Shown piece by piece: positions 25,315-37,865 of a stretch of DNA of 64,000 bases. The stretch's first letter is position 1. Each line of letters starts with the position of its first letter. The notes beneath the pieces were generated by a model. The model did not search any database, was not told the origin of the DNA, and was given only the letters and a program-made list of their open reading frames with translations. The stretch comes from Sipunculus nudus. Taxonomy: Eukaryota > Annelida > Sipuncula > Golfingiida > Sipunculidae. The DNA is taken from the NCBI GenBank assembly GCA_026874595.1, contig CM049313.1, forward strand, positions 63,678,159-63,742,158, in the 5' to 3' direction. The translations under genes were made by a program, and so were the position numbers.

Positions 25315-26875
25315 GTAAGAGATGCATGTTGCCTGACTGGGCTTGGTTTCATCTGACTGTATGGAAATTTGCAATGGGCCCTGACCGGGTTCAGGGGTCC
25401 AAATCATGGTTCGAAATGGGGCTATTCTTATATCTAAAGTCATTTTGTTGGCCAACCTGAGGGTGCTTATCTCTAATCTCAGAGTCTGTGACAGTTAAAG
25501 GTGAATGTCGTCTGACTGACAGCGGTTCCAGCTGTCTACAAGCAAATTTTTATTGGGCCCTCACCTGGTTGAAAAGCCCAAATCAGGGTTCAAAATGTGG
25601 CTATACCTCTATCTTAACTCATTATATTGGCATACGTGAGGATGTTTATCTCTAATCTCAGAGTCTGTGACAGTTAGAGATGCATGTCACCTGACTGGGA
25701 GAGGTTTCAGCTGTCTACAAGCAAATTTGCACTGGGCCCTGACCGGGTTCTTGGACCCAAATCAGGGTTAGAAATGGGGTAAAACCTCTATCCTAACTCT
25801 TTAAATTGGCCAAACCGAGGGTGTTTATCTCTAATCTCAGAGTCTGTGACAGTTAGAGATGGATGTAACCTGGATGGGCTGGGCTCTAACTATCTGCAAG
25901 CAAAATTGCAATTTGCCCTGACCGGGTTCAGGGGCCAAAATCAGGGTACAAAATGGGGTTATACCTCTATCTAAACTCATTTTGTTGGCCAACCTGAGGG
26001 TGTCTATCTCTAATACCAAAGTCTGTGACAGTCAGAGATATATGCCACCTGACTGGGCAGGGCTTTAACTGTCCTCAAGCAAATTTGCAATGGGTTCCGG
26101 CCGGGTTGAATGACCCGAATCAGGGCTCAAAATGCGGCTATACCTCTATCTCAACTCATTATATTGGCCTACCTGCGGATGTTTATCTCTAATCTCAGAG
26201 TCTGTGACAGTAAGAGATGCATGTTGCCTGACTGGGCTCGGTTTCATCTGACTGTATGGAAATTTGCAATGGGCCCTGACCGGGTTCAGGGGTCCAAATC
26301 AGGGTTCGAAATGGGGCTATTCTTTTATCTAAAGTCATTTTGTTGGCCAACCTGAGGGTGCTTATCTCTAATCTCAGAGTCTGTGACAGTTAAAGGTGAA
26401 TGTCGTCTGACTGACAGCGGTTCCAGCTGTCTACAAGCAAATTTTTATTGGGCCCTCACCTGGTTGAAAAGCCCAAATCAGGGTTCAAAATGTGGCTATA
26501 CCTCTATCTTAACTCATTATATTGGCATACGTGAGGATGTTTATCTCTAATCTCAGAGTCTGTGACAGTTAGAGATGCATGTCACCTGACTGGGAGAGGT
26601 TTCAGCTGTCTACAAGCAAATTTGCACTGGGCCCTGACCGGGTTCTTGGACCCAAATCAGGGTTAGAAATGGGGTAAAACCTCTATCCTAACTCTTTAAA
26701 TTGGCCAAACCGAGGGTGTTTATCTCTAATCTCAGAGTCTGTGACAGTTAGAGATGGATGTAACCTGGATGGGCTGGGCTCTAACTATCTGCAAGCAAAA
26801 TTGCAATTTGCCCTGACCGGGTTCAGGGGCCAAAATCAGGGTACAAAATGGGGTTATACCTCTATCTAAAGTCAT
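25315..26875 (+). repeat. Second higher-order repeat, 895-bp (five-monomer) period
   Basis: GTAAGAGATGCATGTTGCC starts at 25315 and 26210, and the 670 bp after each are almost the same (through ACAAAATGGGGTTATACC). A further variant, AAAGGTGCATCTC..TGACTGAGAGTGG, recurs at 24960 and 26929 (11 monomers apart). The array therefore grew by duplication of several different block sizes. Confidence 0.8.
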
Positions 26876-28359
26876 TTTGTTGGCCAACCTGAGGGTGCTT
26901 ATCTCTAATCTCAGAGTCTGTGACAGTTAAAGGTGCATCTCGTCTGACTGAGAGTGGTTCCAGCTGTCTACAAGAAAATTTTTACTAGGCCCTCACTGGG
27001 TTCAAGGGCCCAAATCAGGGTTCAAAATGTGGCTATACCTCTATCTTAACTCATTATATTGGCATACGTGAGGATGTTTATTTCTAATCTCAGAGTCTGT
27101 GACAGTTAGAGATGCATGTCACCTGACTGGGAGAGGTTTCAGCTGTCTACAAGCAAATTTGCACTGGGCCCTGACCGGGTTCTTGGACCCAAATCAGTGT
27201 TAGAAATGGGGTAAAACCTCTATCCTAACTCTTTAAATTGGCCAAACCGAGGATGTTTATCTCTAATCTTAGAGTCTGTGACAGTTAGAGATGGATGTAA
27301 CCTGGATGGGCTGGGCTCTAACTATCTGCAAGCAAAATTGCAATTTGCCCTGACCGGGTTCAGGGGCCAAAATCAGGGTACGAAATGCGGTTATACCTCT
27401 ATCTAAACTCATTTTGTTGGCCATCCTGAGGGTGTCTATCTCTTATACCAAAGTCTGTGACAGTTAGAGATGTATGCCACCTGACTGGGCGGGGCTCTAA
27501 CTGTCCTCAAGCAATGAGCTCCGGCCGGGTTGAATGACCCGAATCAAGGCTCAAAATGCGGCTATACCTCTATCTCAACTCATTATATTGGCCTGTCTGA
27601 GGATGTTTATCTCTAATCTCAGAGTCTGTGACAGTTAGAGATGCATGTCGCCTAACTGGGCTCGGTTTCATCTGACTGTTTGGAAATTTGCAATGGGCCC
27701 TGACCGGGTTCAGGGGTCCAAATCAGGGTTGGAAATGGGGCTATTCTTCTATCTAAACTCCTTTTGTTGGCCAACCTGAGGTTGCTTATTTCTAATCTCA
27801 GAGTCTTTGACAATTAAAAGTGCATGTCGTCTGACTGAGAGCGGTTCCAGATGTCTACAAGCAAATTTTTACTGGGCCCTCACCGGGCTCAAGGGCCCAA
27901 ATTAGCGTTCAAAATGTGGCTATACCTCTATCTTAACTCATTATATTGGCCTACCTGAGGATGTTTATCTCTAATCTCAGAGTCTGAGACAGTTAGAGAT
28001 GCATGTCGCTGACTTGGAGAGGTTCCAGCTGTCTACAAGCAAATTTGCACTGTGCGGGGCTCTAACTGCCCTCAAGCAAATTTGCAATGGGCTCTGACCG
28101 GGTTGAAGGGCCCGAATCATGGCTCAAAATGCGGCTATACCTCCATGTGAACTCCTTATATTTGCCTACCTGAGGATATTTAACTCTAATCTCAGAGTCT
28201 GTGACAGTTAGAGATTCATGTCGTCTGACTGGGCTCGGTTTCATCTGACTGTTTGGAAATTTGCAATGGGCCCTGACCGGGTTCAGAGGTCCTAATCAGG
28301 GTTCGAAATTGGGCCATTCTTCTATCTAAACTCATTTTGTTGGCCAACCTGAGGGTGCT

Positions 28360-28382
28360 TATATATATATATATATATATAT
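28360..28382. repeat. (AT)n tract ending the plus-oriented satellite array
   Basis: The last monomer stops in GAGGGTGCTT and turns directly into (AT)11. It marks the inner breakpoint of the array. Confidence 0.9.
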
Positions 28383-28743
28383 CCGACGAAAGCAACGAGT
28401 TGTTCATCTCTGTTAAATTACTGGCCGGGGCGCTGAAATTTCCTGCTACAGTACAAATTTATTGGAAATATTTAGAACGGAAATCGACAGTGTTTTATGT
28501 AAATACGGGAATGGATGATTCCTTCACTTGATCGTGCTGCTGTCCTAGGCTGACATATGACCTTTTTCATAATTCTGGGGGTTTTTTGTGTTATTTTGCA
28601 GGTAAAATATCCTTTTGTTAACCAATATGTATGGGCTTGAGAAACACTGACATAATTTCGCGGGATCAAACTCATCAAGCGGGGTGATAAAATAATGAGA
28701 AATTCTCAAACCTTGTTTTCTAAGGGAGATGCCTAAAAATTCC

Positions 28744-28766
28744 GGGGGGGGGGGGGGGGGGGGGGG
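28744..28766. repeat. Poly-G tract
   Basis: 23 consecutive G, the longest uninterrupted G run in the window. Confidence 0.95.
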
Positions 28767-29122
28767 CTTATTACGTTATTACAATCCATGGTGTTGTAAA
28801 CTTCAAGCAGTGTTTGATCATTGCACCTATGAAAGTAGAATTGAAGGAATGAAAGTATAATTATAGGTCGGTTTATATATGTCAATCTGCTCTTGTCCAC
28901 TCTGACCATTTTTCACACAAGCCCAATTCTGTGGCCATGGTGATGACAGTTAAATTTTTGTAATTTATTAATAATTAGAATTATAGACTGATTACATTTC
29001 TTAATTTACTATGAAATGTTATATGTCTAAAACTGGTTTATAATTAACTTATCCTTGAAATATATCAAATAACTTATTTTTAAATGTTATACTTCATTGT
29101 AAATTCTTTGAAAGGTGTCACA

Positions 29123-29128
<6 letters not shown>

Positions 29129-29176
<48 letters not shown>
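29129..29176. repeat. (TA)n microsatellite
   Basis: About 24 TA dinucleotides. Confidence 0.95.
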
Positions 29177-29180
<4 letters not shown>

Positions 29181-30879
29181 TTGTCCAAACTTTGATTACC
29201 CTCCAATTTCTACGAGTTGTCCTCCACCCTTGAAGAAAAAAATTGACGTCACTGATAATACTCAAATAGTCTTTCTAAATTAGTTACATCAGGCTGTTGG
29301 ATGCCAGAATGTGTCCTCTTTACCAGGGTCTAGTTTGGAATTACAGTGTCCCCTAACTGATGGACATTCAGATCTATGAAATGTATTGACTGTCCATATA
29401 CTTACTATGCTTTAGCACAATAGACCTTTATAAGGACCTGCTTGAAACGAATAACACGATTGATAGTTTTCACTGACAACTTAAGTATAGCGTTCCTCCT
29501 TAGAGGTGTTGTTTACAAGACCCCTGTACCCTCCACATCATTCACAATTTGACCTCTGTCACCATAAGGTGAGAGGCAAGTGTCTCAGCTAAGGGTTATA
29601 TCTGCACTGACTGAAATAAAGCAACGTGTGTGATAGCTGCTGTGTAGTTTTAAAATGCTTTTACTGACTGAACACAAAGAACACCTGCATGGAAAACTCC
29701 TGTTTAACTGTTCAATATATTTGAGATAATTTTATGTTGTGCAATTAGTTAACAGTGATTTCTTTAAAAATACTGCAAATATGAATGAAGTGCAAGACTG
29801 ATGTATTGATTATTTTTTTAAAGACGGACTAGATCAACAAAACCATGATGGTTGGAAGCACTTCATTTGAACAAGTATGCACTGATTACCATCAGGACGT
29901 TAACGTTATCACATAATTTGTATTCATATCCAGGGTAAGACATGATTGCATATTATTGTATTTTGAAATGCATTTTGTCGAAGCGTGCAGACTAGGATTT
30001 AGCATATAGTATTCTTTACATTATATTGTCATCAACAGTGATGAATGACTTAAGTTCAGTCTAGAGTATTATTTTTCCACGGACTTCCGTTTTTTTTTTT
30101 TTTGTTTCGATTATGCCAATTAACCATTCTGACTATAATTAAAGATTTTATAATAATAACTAATATCAAAATATTTTAGTATCTGTTTGAAACATAGTGT
30201 CATTATGGAGTGTTTTTATTATAGTAAACTTTTGATTTTTACAGATTTCCTATAATAAAAGTGTGTTATCACTATAAGATTTTTTGAATGTTTATTACTG
30301 AAGGAAGACAAAACATTAATAAACCTTACATTTTGTCATAATAATACTTGAATATTCACCAATCAACGCCACCCGTCTCCCCCCCCCCCCCAAACTTTTA
30401 AAAAAGGGGGTGGCACAGACGGCCCAAGAAGTTTTACAATTAATCTGACTCTGGATATACTGGTATCAGCCATCATGCAGATATAAATCGACGAGCATTG
30501 TCTATAGGTGTTGCAAACGTATGCTATATTAGTTTTCAGTGTGCCAGTAAGAAGTACTTTTATCCCACCCCACATAATGTGTGTAGCCTGGTTCTTGATA
30601 AATGTGCATACTTTAACAAACCTGATCCCTCCCAGTCATCAAACACCTCAGATCATAGATAACTTAATCATAACTTGACAAGACGGGCCAGCCATCAGTG
30701 TGTAACTGTTATTCTCAACACATATACCCTTACTGGGAGAGGGTCAAAATGGTTACATACCAGAGCTGAGTATCAATTTGTAACGCTGTCACTGAACCTC
30801 CAGCAGCACTGACCTCCCCCATTATGTTAACAATCAGTATCCAGTGTCATGGACCAAACTAACTGTTTAAGATGGACGA

Positions 30880-33800
30880 TTCAGACCATTCCGAACCCTT
30901 ACTGGCCCCTGAACCCGGTCAGTGCCCATAGCAAATTTGCTTAGTGACAGATGGAACCGAGCCTAGTCAAGTGACATGCATCTCTAACTGTCACAGACTC
31001 TGATGCTAGAGATAGACACCCTCAGGCTGGTCAACAAAATGATTTAAGAAAGAGGTATAGCCCCATTTCGAACCCTGATTTTTTTCCTCTAAACCCGGTC
31101 AAAGCCAATTGCTAATTTGCTTGTAGACAGCTGGAACCGAGCCCAGTCAGGTGACATGCATCTTTATCTGTCACAGACTCTGAGTTTAGAGATAAATACC
31201 CTCAGGTTGGCCAATTTAATCAGTTAAGATAGAGGTATAGCCACATTTCCGTCCCTGATTTGGGCACCTGAGCCCGGTCAGGGTACATTGAAAATTTACT
31301 TGAAGACAGTTGAAGGCCAGCCCAGTCAGGTGACATGCATCTCTAACTGTCACAGACTCTGTGATTAGAGATAAACACCCTCAGGTTGGCCAATTTAATC
31401 AGTTAAAAGGTGGTATAGCCACATTTCGGACCCTAATTTGGGCACGTGAGCCCAGTCAGGGCCCATTGAAACTTTGCTTGCAGACAGTTGAAGGCCCGCC
31501 TAGTCAGGTGACATGCATCTCATACTGTCACAGACTCTGAGTTTAGAGATAAATACCCTCAGGTCGGCCAATTTTATCAGTTAAGATAGAGGATTAGCCA
31601 CATTTCGGACCCTGATTTGGGCATCTGAGCTCGGTCAGGACCCATTGCAAATTTGCATGCAGACAGTTGAAGGCCCGCCCAGTCAGGTGACACGCATCTC
31701 TAACTGTCACAGACTCTGTGATTAGAGATAAACACCCTCAGGTCGGCCAATTTTATCAGTTAAGAAAGAGATATAGCCACATTTCGGACCTTGATTTGGG
31801 CACCCGAGCCCGGTCAGGGAGAATTGCAAATTTGCTTGCAGGTAGTTGAAGGCCAGCCCAGTCAGGTGACATGCATCTATAACTGTCACAGACTCTGTGA
31901 TTAGAGATAAATATACCCTCAGGTTGGAAAATTTTATCAGTTAAGATAGAGGTATAGCCTCATTTCGGACCCTGATTTGGGCACCTGAGCCCGGTCAATG
32001 AGAATTGCAAATTTGCTTGCAGATAGTTGAAGGCCCGCCCAGTCAGGTGACATGCATCTATAACTGTCACAGACTCTGTGATTAGAGATAAATACCCTCA
32101 GGTTGGCCAATTTATTCAGTTAAAAGGGGTATAGCAACATTTCAGACCCTGATTTGGGCACCTGAGCCCAGTCAGGGCCCATTGCAAATTTGCTTGTTGA
32201 CAGTTGAAGGCCCACCCAGTCAGGTGACATGCATCTATAACTGTCACAGACTCTGTGATTAGAGATAAACACCCTCAGGTTGGCCAATTTAATCAGTTAA
32301 AGGTGGGTATAGCTACATTTCGGACCCTGATTTGGGCACCTGAGCCAAGTCAGGGCCCATTGCTAATTTGCTTGAAGACAGATGAAGGCCCGCCCAGTCA
32401 GGTGACATGTATCTCATACTGTCACAGACTCTGAGTTTAGAGATAAATACCCTCAGGTTGGAATAATTTTATCAGTTAAGATAGAGGTATAGCCACATTT
32501 CCGACCCTGATTTGGGCACATGAGCCCGGTCAGGGTCCATTGCAAATTTACTTGCTGACAGTTGAAGGCCCGCCCAGTCAGGTGACATGGATCTCTAACT
32601 GTCACAGACTCTGTGATTAGAGATAAACACCCTCAGGTTGGAAAATTTTATCAGTTAAGATATAGGTATAGCCACATTTCCGACCCTGATTTGGGCACCT
32701 GAGCCCGGTCAGGGTCCATTGCAAATTTACTTGAAGACAGTTGAAGGCCAGCCCAGTCAGGTGACATGCATCTCTAACTGTCACAGACTCTGTGATTAGA
32801 GATAAACACCCTCAGGTTGGCCAATTTAATTAGTTAAAGGTGGGTATAGCCACATTTCGGACCCTGATTTGGGCACCTGAGCCCGGTCAGGGCCCATTGC
32901 TTATTTGCTTGCAGACAGTTGAAGGCCCGCCTAGTCAGTTGACATCCATCTATATCTGTCACAGACTCTGATTTTAGAGATAAACACCCTCAGGTTGGAA
33001 AATTTTATCAGTTAAGATATAGGTATAGCCACATTTCAGACCCTGATTTGGGCACCTGAGCCCGGTAAGGGAGAATTGCAAATTTGCTTGCTGACAGTTG
33101 AAGGCCCGCCCAGTCAGGTGACATGGATCTCTAACTGTCACAGACTCTGTGATTAGAGATAAACACCCTCAGGTTGGAAAATTTTATCAGTTAAGATATA
33201 GGTATAGCCACATTTCGGACCCTGATTTGGGCACCTGAGCCCAGTCAGGGCCCATTGCAACTTTGCCTGCAGACAGTTGAAGGCCCGCCAAGACAGGTGA
33301 CATGCATCTCTAACTGTCACAGACTCTGTGATTAGAGATAAACACCCTCAGGTTGCCCAATTTTATGAGTTAAGATAGAGGTATAGCCACATTTCGGACC
33401 CTGATTTGGGCACCTGAGCCCGGTAGGGGAGAATTGAAATTTGCTTGCTGACAGTTGAAGGCCCGCCCAGTCAGGTGACATGCATCTATAACTCTCACAG
33501 ACTCTGTGATTAGAGATAAACACCCTCAGGTTGGCCAATTTAATCAGTTAAGATATAGGTATAGCTACATTTCGGACCCTGATTTGGGCACCTGAGGTCG
33601 GTCAGGGCCCATTGCAACTTTGCCTGCAGACAGTTGAAGGCACGCCCAGACAGGTGACATGCATCTCTAACTGTCACAGACTCTGTGATTAGAGATAAAC
33701 ATTCTCAGGTTGGCCAATTTTATCAGTTAAGATAGATGTATAGCCACATTTCGGACCCTGATTTGGGCACCTGAGCCCGGTCAGGGAGAATTGCAAATTT

Positions 33801-35440
33801 GCTTACTGATAGTTGAAGGCCCGCCAGGTCAGGTGACATGCATCTCTAACTGTCACAGACTCTGTGATTAGAGATAAACACCCTCAGATTGGCCAATTTA
33901 ATCAGTTAAAAGGTGGTATAGCCACATTTCGGACCCTCATTTGGTCACCCGAGCCCAGTCAGGGCCCATTGCAACTTTGCTTGCAGACAGTTGAAGGCCA
34001 CCCAGTCAGGTGACATGCATCTCATACTGTCATAGACTCTGAGTTTAGAGATAAATACCCTCAGGTTGGAAAATTTTATGAGTTAAGAAAGAGATATAGC
34101 CACATTTCGGACCTTGATTTGGGCACCCGAGCCCGGTCAGGGAGAATTGCAAATTTGCTTGCAGGCAGTTGAAGGCCCGCCCAGTCAGGTGACATGCATC
34201 TATAACTGTCACAGACTCTGTGATTAGAGATAAACACCCTCAGGTTGGCCAATTTAATCAGTTAAGATAGAGGATTAGCTACATTTCGGACCCTGATTTG
34301 GGCACCTGAGCCCGGTCAGGGAGAATTGCACATTTGCTTGCTGACAGTTGAAGGCCCGCCCAGTCAGGTGACATGTATCTCATACTGTCACAGACTCTGA
34401 GTTTAGAGATAAACACCCTCAGGTTGGAATAATTTTATCAGTTTAGATAGATTTATAGCCACATTTCCGACCCTGATTTGGGCACCTGAGCCCGGTCAGA
34501 GTCCATTGCAAATTTACTTGAAGACAGTTGAAGGCCAGCCCAGTCAGGTGACATGCATCTCTAACTGTCACAGACTCTGTGGTTAGAGATAAACACCCTC
34601 AGGTTTGCCAATTTAATCAGTTAAAGGTGGATATAGCCACATTTCGGACCCTGATTTGGGCACCTGAGCCCGGTCAGGGCCCATTGTTAATTTGCTTGCA
34701 GACAGTTGAAGGCCCGCCTAGTCAGTTAACATCCATCTATATCTGTCACAGACTCTGAGTTTAGAGATAAATACCCTCAGGTTGGCCAATTTTATCAGTT
34801 AAGATAGAGGTATAGCCACATTTCGGACCTTGATTTGGGCACCTGAGCCCGGTCAGGGCCCATTGCAAATTTGCTTGCAGACAAATGAAGGCCCGCCCAG
34901 TCAGGCATCATGCATCTATAAGTGTCACAGACTCTGTGATTAGAGATAAATACCCTCAGGTTGGCCAATGTAATCAGTTAAAAGGGGATTAAGCTCAATT
35001 TCGGACCCTGTTATAGGCCCCTGAGCCAGGTCAGGGCCCATTGCAAATTTGCTTGCAGACAGTTGAAACCCAGGCAAGTGCAGTCGGGTGATTAAGGAAT
35101 CTCTTATTCATAGATCCTGGACTTGAGATTAAAGATAAAAACTCTCAAGATGACTTACATAATGAATTAAGATATAGGTATAACCGTATATATAGCCCCA
35201 TTTTGACCCCGTTTTGGGCCGGGTGCCTTTACCCCGTGAGAAACCTATGCAAAAAATGTTCATAGAAAATTTAATTTTCTGCAAGTGATATGCATGGCTT
35301 GCTGTAACAGACTCTGATATAAGAGATACAAATCCTCCTCCACATGGGCAACACATTGTATGAATACAGACGCGGAGGTAAAGTTCCATTTTGAACCCTG
35401 GTTTGAGTGCTTGAACCCGGTAAGAGACCCATTTAAATAA
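30880..35440 (-). repeat. Satellite array, about 25 monomers of 179 bp, inverted relative to the first array
   Basis: The landmark AGACTCTGTG recurs at 31711, 31890, 32071 and 32248 (177-181 apart). Read on the minus strand, monomers match the first array in order of blocks, but belong to a distinct subfamily: AACTGATAAAATTGGCC instead of AACTCATTATATTGGCC, GGGCGGGCCTTCAACTGTC, and ATCACAGAGTCTGTGACAG. The outermost monomers (35080-35440) are degenerate, like the outer edge of the other array. Three-monomer similarity is visible (GGTGACATGG at 32581 and 33117), but there is no long higher-order unit. Confidence 0.96.
31696..31729. other. Dyad-symmetric core of a satellite monomer (representative)
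   Basis: ATCTCTAA, three bases, TCACAGA, one base, TCTGTGA, TTAGAGAT: two nested inverted repeats giving 15 paired bases around a one-base centre. The same segment is in most monomers of the inverted array. The plus array keeps the outer arms (ATCTCTAA..TTAGAGAT) with a shorter inner dyad (CAGAGTCTG). Confidence 0.85.
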
Positions 35441-35513
35441 TATTTATAATCCATATATCTTCATTATTTGTTTATGAATTTATTACAGCTGAAATACTGA
35501 TGTCACGGCTGTC

Positions 35514-35640
35514 TCCGGATAGCTTGAGTCCTGATGACCTTCCGGTGACCTCCGGATGGAATTCCCTCCGGATAGCTTCGTCCGGATAGCTTGAGCATGG
35601 TTAGGGCTTCAGCTCGGTGAGGGTTATTCCGCACCCAGTC
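35514..35640 (-). repeat. Right boundary motif of the satellite block (TCCGGA repeats)
   Basis: TCCGGATAGCTTGA at 35514-35527 and 35581-35594 is the exact complement of the left boundary word at 17289-17302; TCCGGATGGAATTCCC and TCCGGATAGCTTCG lie between. TAGGGCTTCA, also found next to the left motif, follows at 35602. The outer part, GAGGGTTATTCCGC to ATTCCTC (35617-35653), recurs in inverted form near 54515-54550, so this boundary sequence is also dispersed. Confidence 0.65.
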
Positions 35641-35733
35641 AGGCTGATTCCTCCATTTACCGTTAGATGTCGGTAATAAAGCAAGGCAATTGTCTATTAA
35701 CCCTATGGGAATCCATTTGCACTGGTGTGACCT

Positions 35734-35735
<2 letters not shown>

Positions 35736-35802
<67 letters not shown>
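35736..35802. repeat. (TA)n microsatellite
   Basis: About 33 TA dinucleotides. Frames across it are artefacts. Confidence 0.95.
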
Positions 35803-35805
<3 letters not shown>

Positions 35806-37865
35806 GGTATATGTGGTAATAGTGTAATATCACAGGTATGAACAGAAGACTATTTTGATTCATAATATATGTTTATCAATTTAATAATTTATACAAATCA
35901 AATGTGAATTTCATTCTTTCATCCAAGCCACAAGTTATCTTAAAGAAACCACCACCTGCTCTCCCTGGCCTCATGTGACACTTTCACTCACTCCACAAAG
36001 GAACCATCATGATAATAGGTGGCTCATCGTATTAAAACCTTTGTACAAAACGTTTATACGCCCATCTATGACCGGACGTATAATGGTATACCCACTGTCA
36101 GTCTTGCCTTCCGTCCGCTGGCCCGTCCCTCCGTCTGTAGACTTTTAAGGTAGCTTTCTATTTGTGGGTAGGCAGCTAGGAATCGCATCAATCAGGCCTT
36201 ACATATTTCATAAATAGTTTAAACGAAGAAATGAAAAGCGTCGGGGAGCAGGAGGCAAAATAAAAATAAATATAAATCAAGGCAAAAAATCTTAAGAGTG
36301 CCATTTTATCACATATCTTTTTAAATGATGAAGTAAAAAAGTTAATAATTGTATGTGCCTTCTCCAATGTACACTGAAATTAAGTATTCTATTTCCTCTT
36401 TATTGTCCGGCAAATTGAAAATAGCCGTGCAATATACAATTCAATACACAGACGCAATTTAAAGCAATTAAAATGTCTTCAGGGTTACCCAGTCAGGGGG
36501 CAAGAAAATAATACAAACATCAATCCCTTTTATTTAAATTCACATTAAAATAACCTTGAGCAAATAGAATCTATCTGGTGTTGTCAATTATTTAAAAATA
36601 CCTCAGAAATGTAAAACAACATATCAAATAACGTAAAAATTTACCCCTCAGAAATGTATGCATAATTATGTAAGTATAATTATATATTGATGAACATCAT
36701 ATTAGAATCATTAGCAAGAAGGTTCGTACATCTATCACTTTACAAACGATTTGGTGTCCTTTAGCGGTATACGTGATAGTGGTAAAACATGGAATTGTCT
36801 TCAATGTAAATGACACAGGGGTGCACAATGCTATTTCAGCGTTTTCTTTTTGTAGTAACATGTACTTGATTGACAGTTTATTTGCATAAGGCGACCTGTC
36901 AGGGCTTCACTATCATGGACTGGTGGAAAGACAGTGCACCCCGCCCAGCAGCTGTATAGAAAAGGAGCAAATCTGACATTCGTAGTATGCGAATGTGCGT
37001 TTAGTTTCGTCCATGCGATTTCATGGCGGGAAATAGTCCGTGTTCAACATTTCCAGTACTCACAAATGCGATATGTTATAAGCACATATGCGGCGAATGG
37101 AAATACAAACTACCGAAAGCGTGGACGTTGCAATCTCGACAGGAATTTTTTGAGTGCTATAGGAAATTATAAAATCCTTGTTGGTAAAATATTTTACAGT
37201 CCACCCTTCCAATGTTTTAAAACTAAGCATAATATCATTAGAAAAAAATTAATTAATAGTTTCACAGGCACCTTTTCAAGGAAAATGATGCGGGCGGGCG
37301 GCTTTTTATTCTTATTTTTTTAACCATGAAAATAGCCTTAAATATTGTTATTTCTCATGCACTGGCACAGAAATGACACCCATGATTAAAATATATGAAA
37401 ATAAACGATCTATACGTCGAATTAGTCAAAAGTTTGGAAGAATCCTCGAAAAATGTGACATTTTTTATTTCTTTTACGTGAAATATTCACATGCAAACCA
37501 GATTATATAAGACTACGGGCGTCATTATCTCGCGGTGAATCCTGGAACACGAAATGCATGATGGTCAAGCCTAGACCCGAGATTGTATAATAAAGAAAAA
37601 TATAATATAATATAATATTATAACATATAGTATAATATTTGTTGATTTTTCTTATTTAAATTTTAATTGCAAAATAAGTATATTGGAAGTTTGTTTAAAC
37701 ATGATCTCTAACGATGGGCCGCGATGGCAGCCATGGATATCCTCACCGAACGGTCACGAAGCATTACCGTGAAAGCACGCAAGTAAATTCTCTTTATAAG
37801 ATGAAATTTTACATTTGAATACCACTAAACAAAAATTAGACCGATCCTAAGTGTTTATTTAAAGA
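35803..37865. other. Non-coding stretch
   Basis: AT-rich. A short CCGTCCG-rich segment at 36110-36145 resembles the heads of the dispersed GTCCGTCCG repeats. The 129-codon plus frame at 36934-37323 shows no family, signal or splice support and was not accepted. Confidence 0.5.

Larger units (their letters stand above)
17563..28359 (+). repeat. Satellite array, about 60 monomers of 179 bp, plus orientation
   Basis: The landmark GTCTGTGACAG recurs every 179 bases (for example 24231, 24410, 24589, 24768). Each monomer has, in order, GGCCAACCTGAGG, TATCTCTAATCTCAGAGTCTG, GATGCATGTC, CCTGACTGGG, GCAAATTTGCA, GGGCCCTGACCGGGTTCAGG, AAATCAGGGTTCGAAATG and a CTATCTAAACTCATT-like end. Monomers at 17563-18100 are degenerate and spaced irregularly; those from about 18120 onward are homogenised. 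The array ends at 28359, where a monomer is cut off by an (AT)n tract. The length is not a multiple of three and there is no coding frame. Confidence 0.97.
28383..30879. other. Non-satellite spacer between the two opposed arrays
   Basis: About 2.5 kb with no satellite monomers and no convincing gene. It holds a 23-base G run (28744-28766), an (AT)n tract (29129-29176), and a C run facing a short G run at 30378-30413. It is not itself palindromic, so the two arrays form arms around an asymmetric centre. Confidence 0.6.

Noticed and set aside
18122-28407. Many 60-81 codon frames within the satellite arrays
   Set aside because: The same monomer parts appear in different frames because 179 is not a multiple of three; no frame is kept across monomers.
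17563-35440. Regular direct repeats that might suggest a CRISPR array or a repetitive protein gene
   Set aside because: The whole 179-bp unit is conserved with no unique spacers, the context is eukaryotic, and there is no continuous frame.
36934-37323. 129-codon plus-strand open frame
   Set aside because: No recognisable family, no splice or promoter support, and low-complexity ends.
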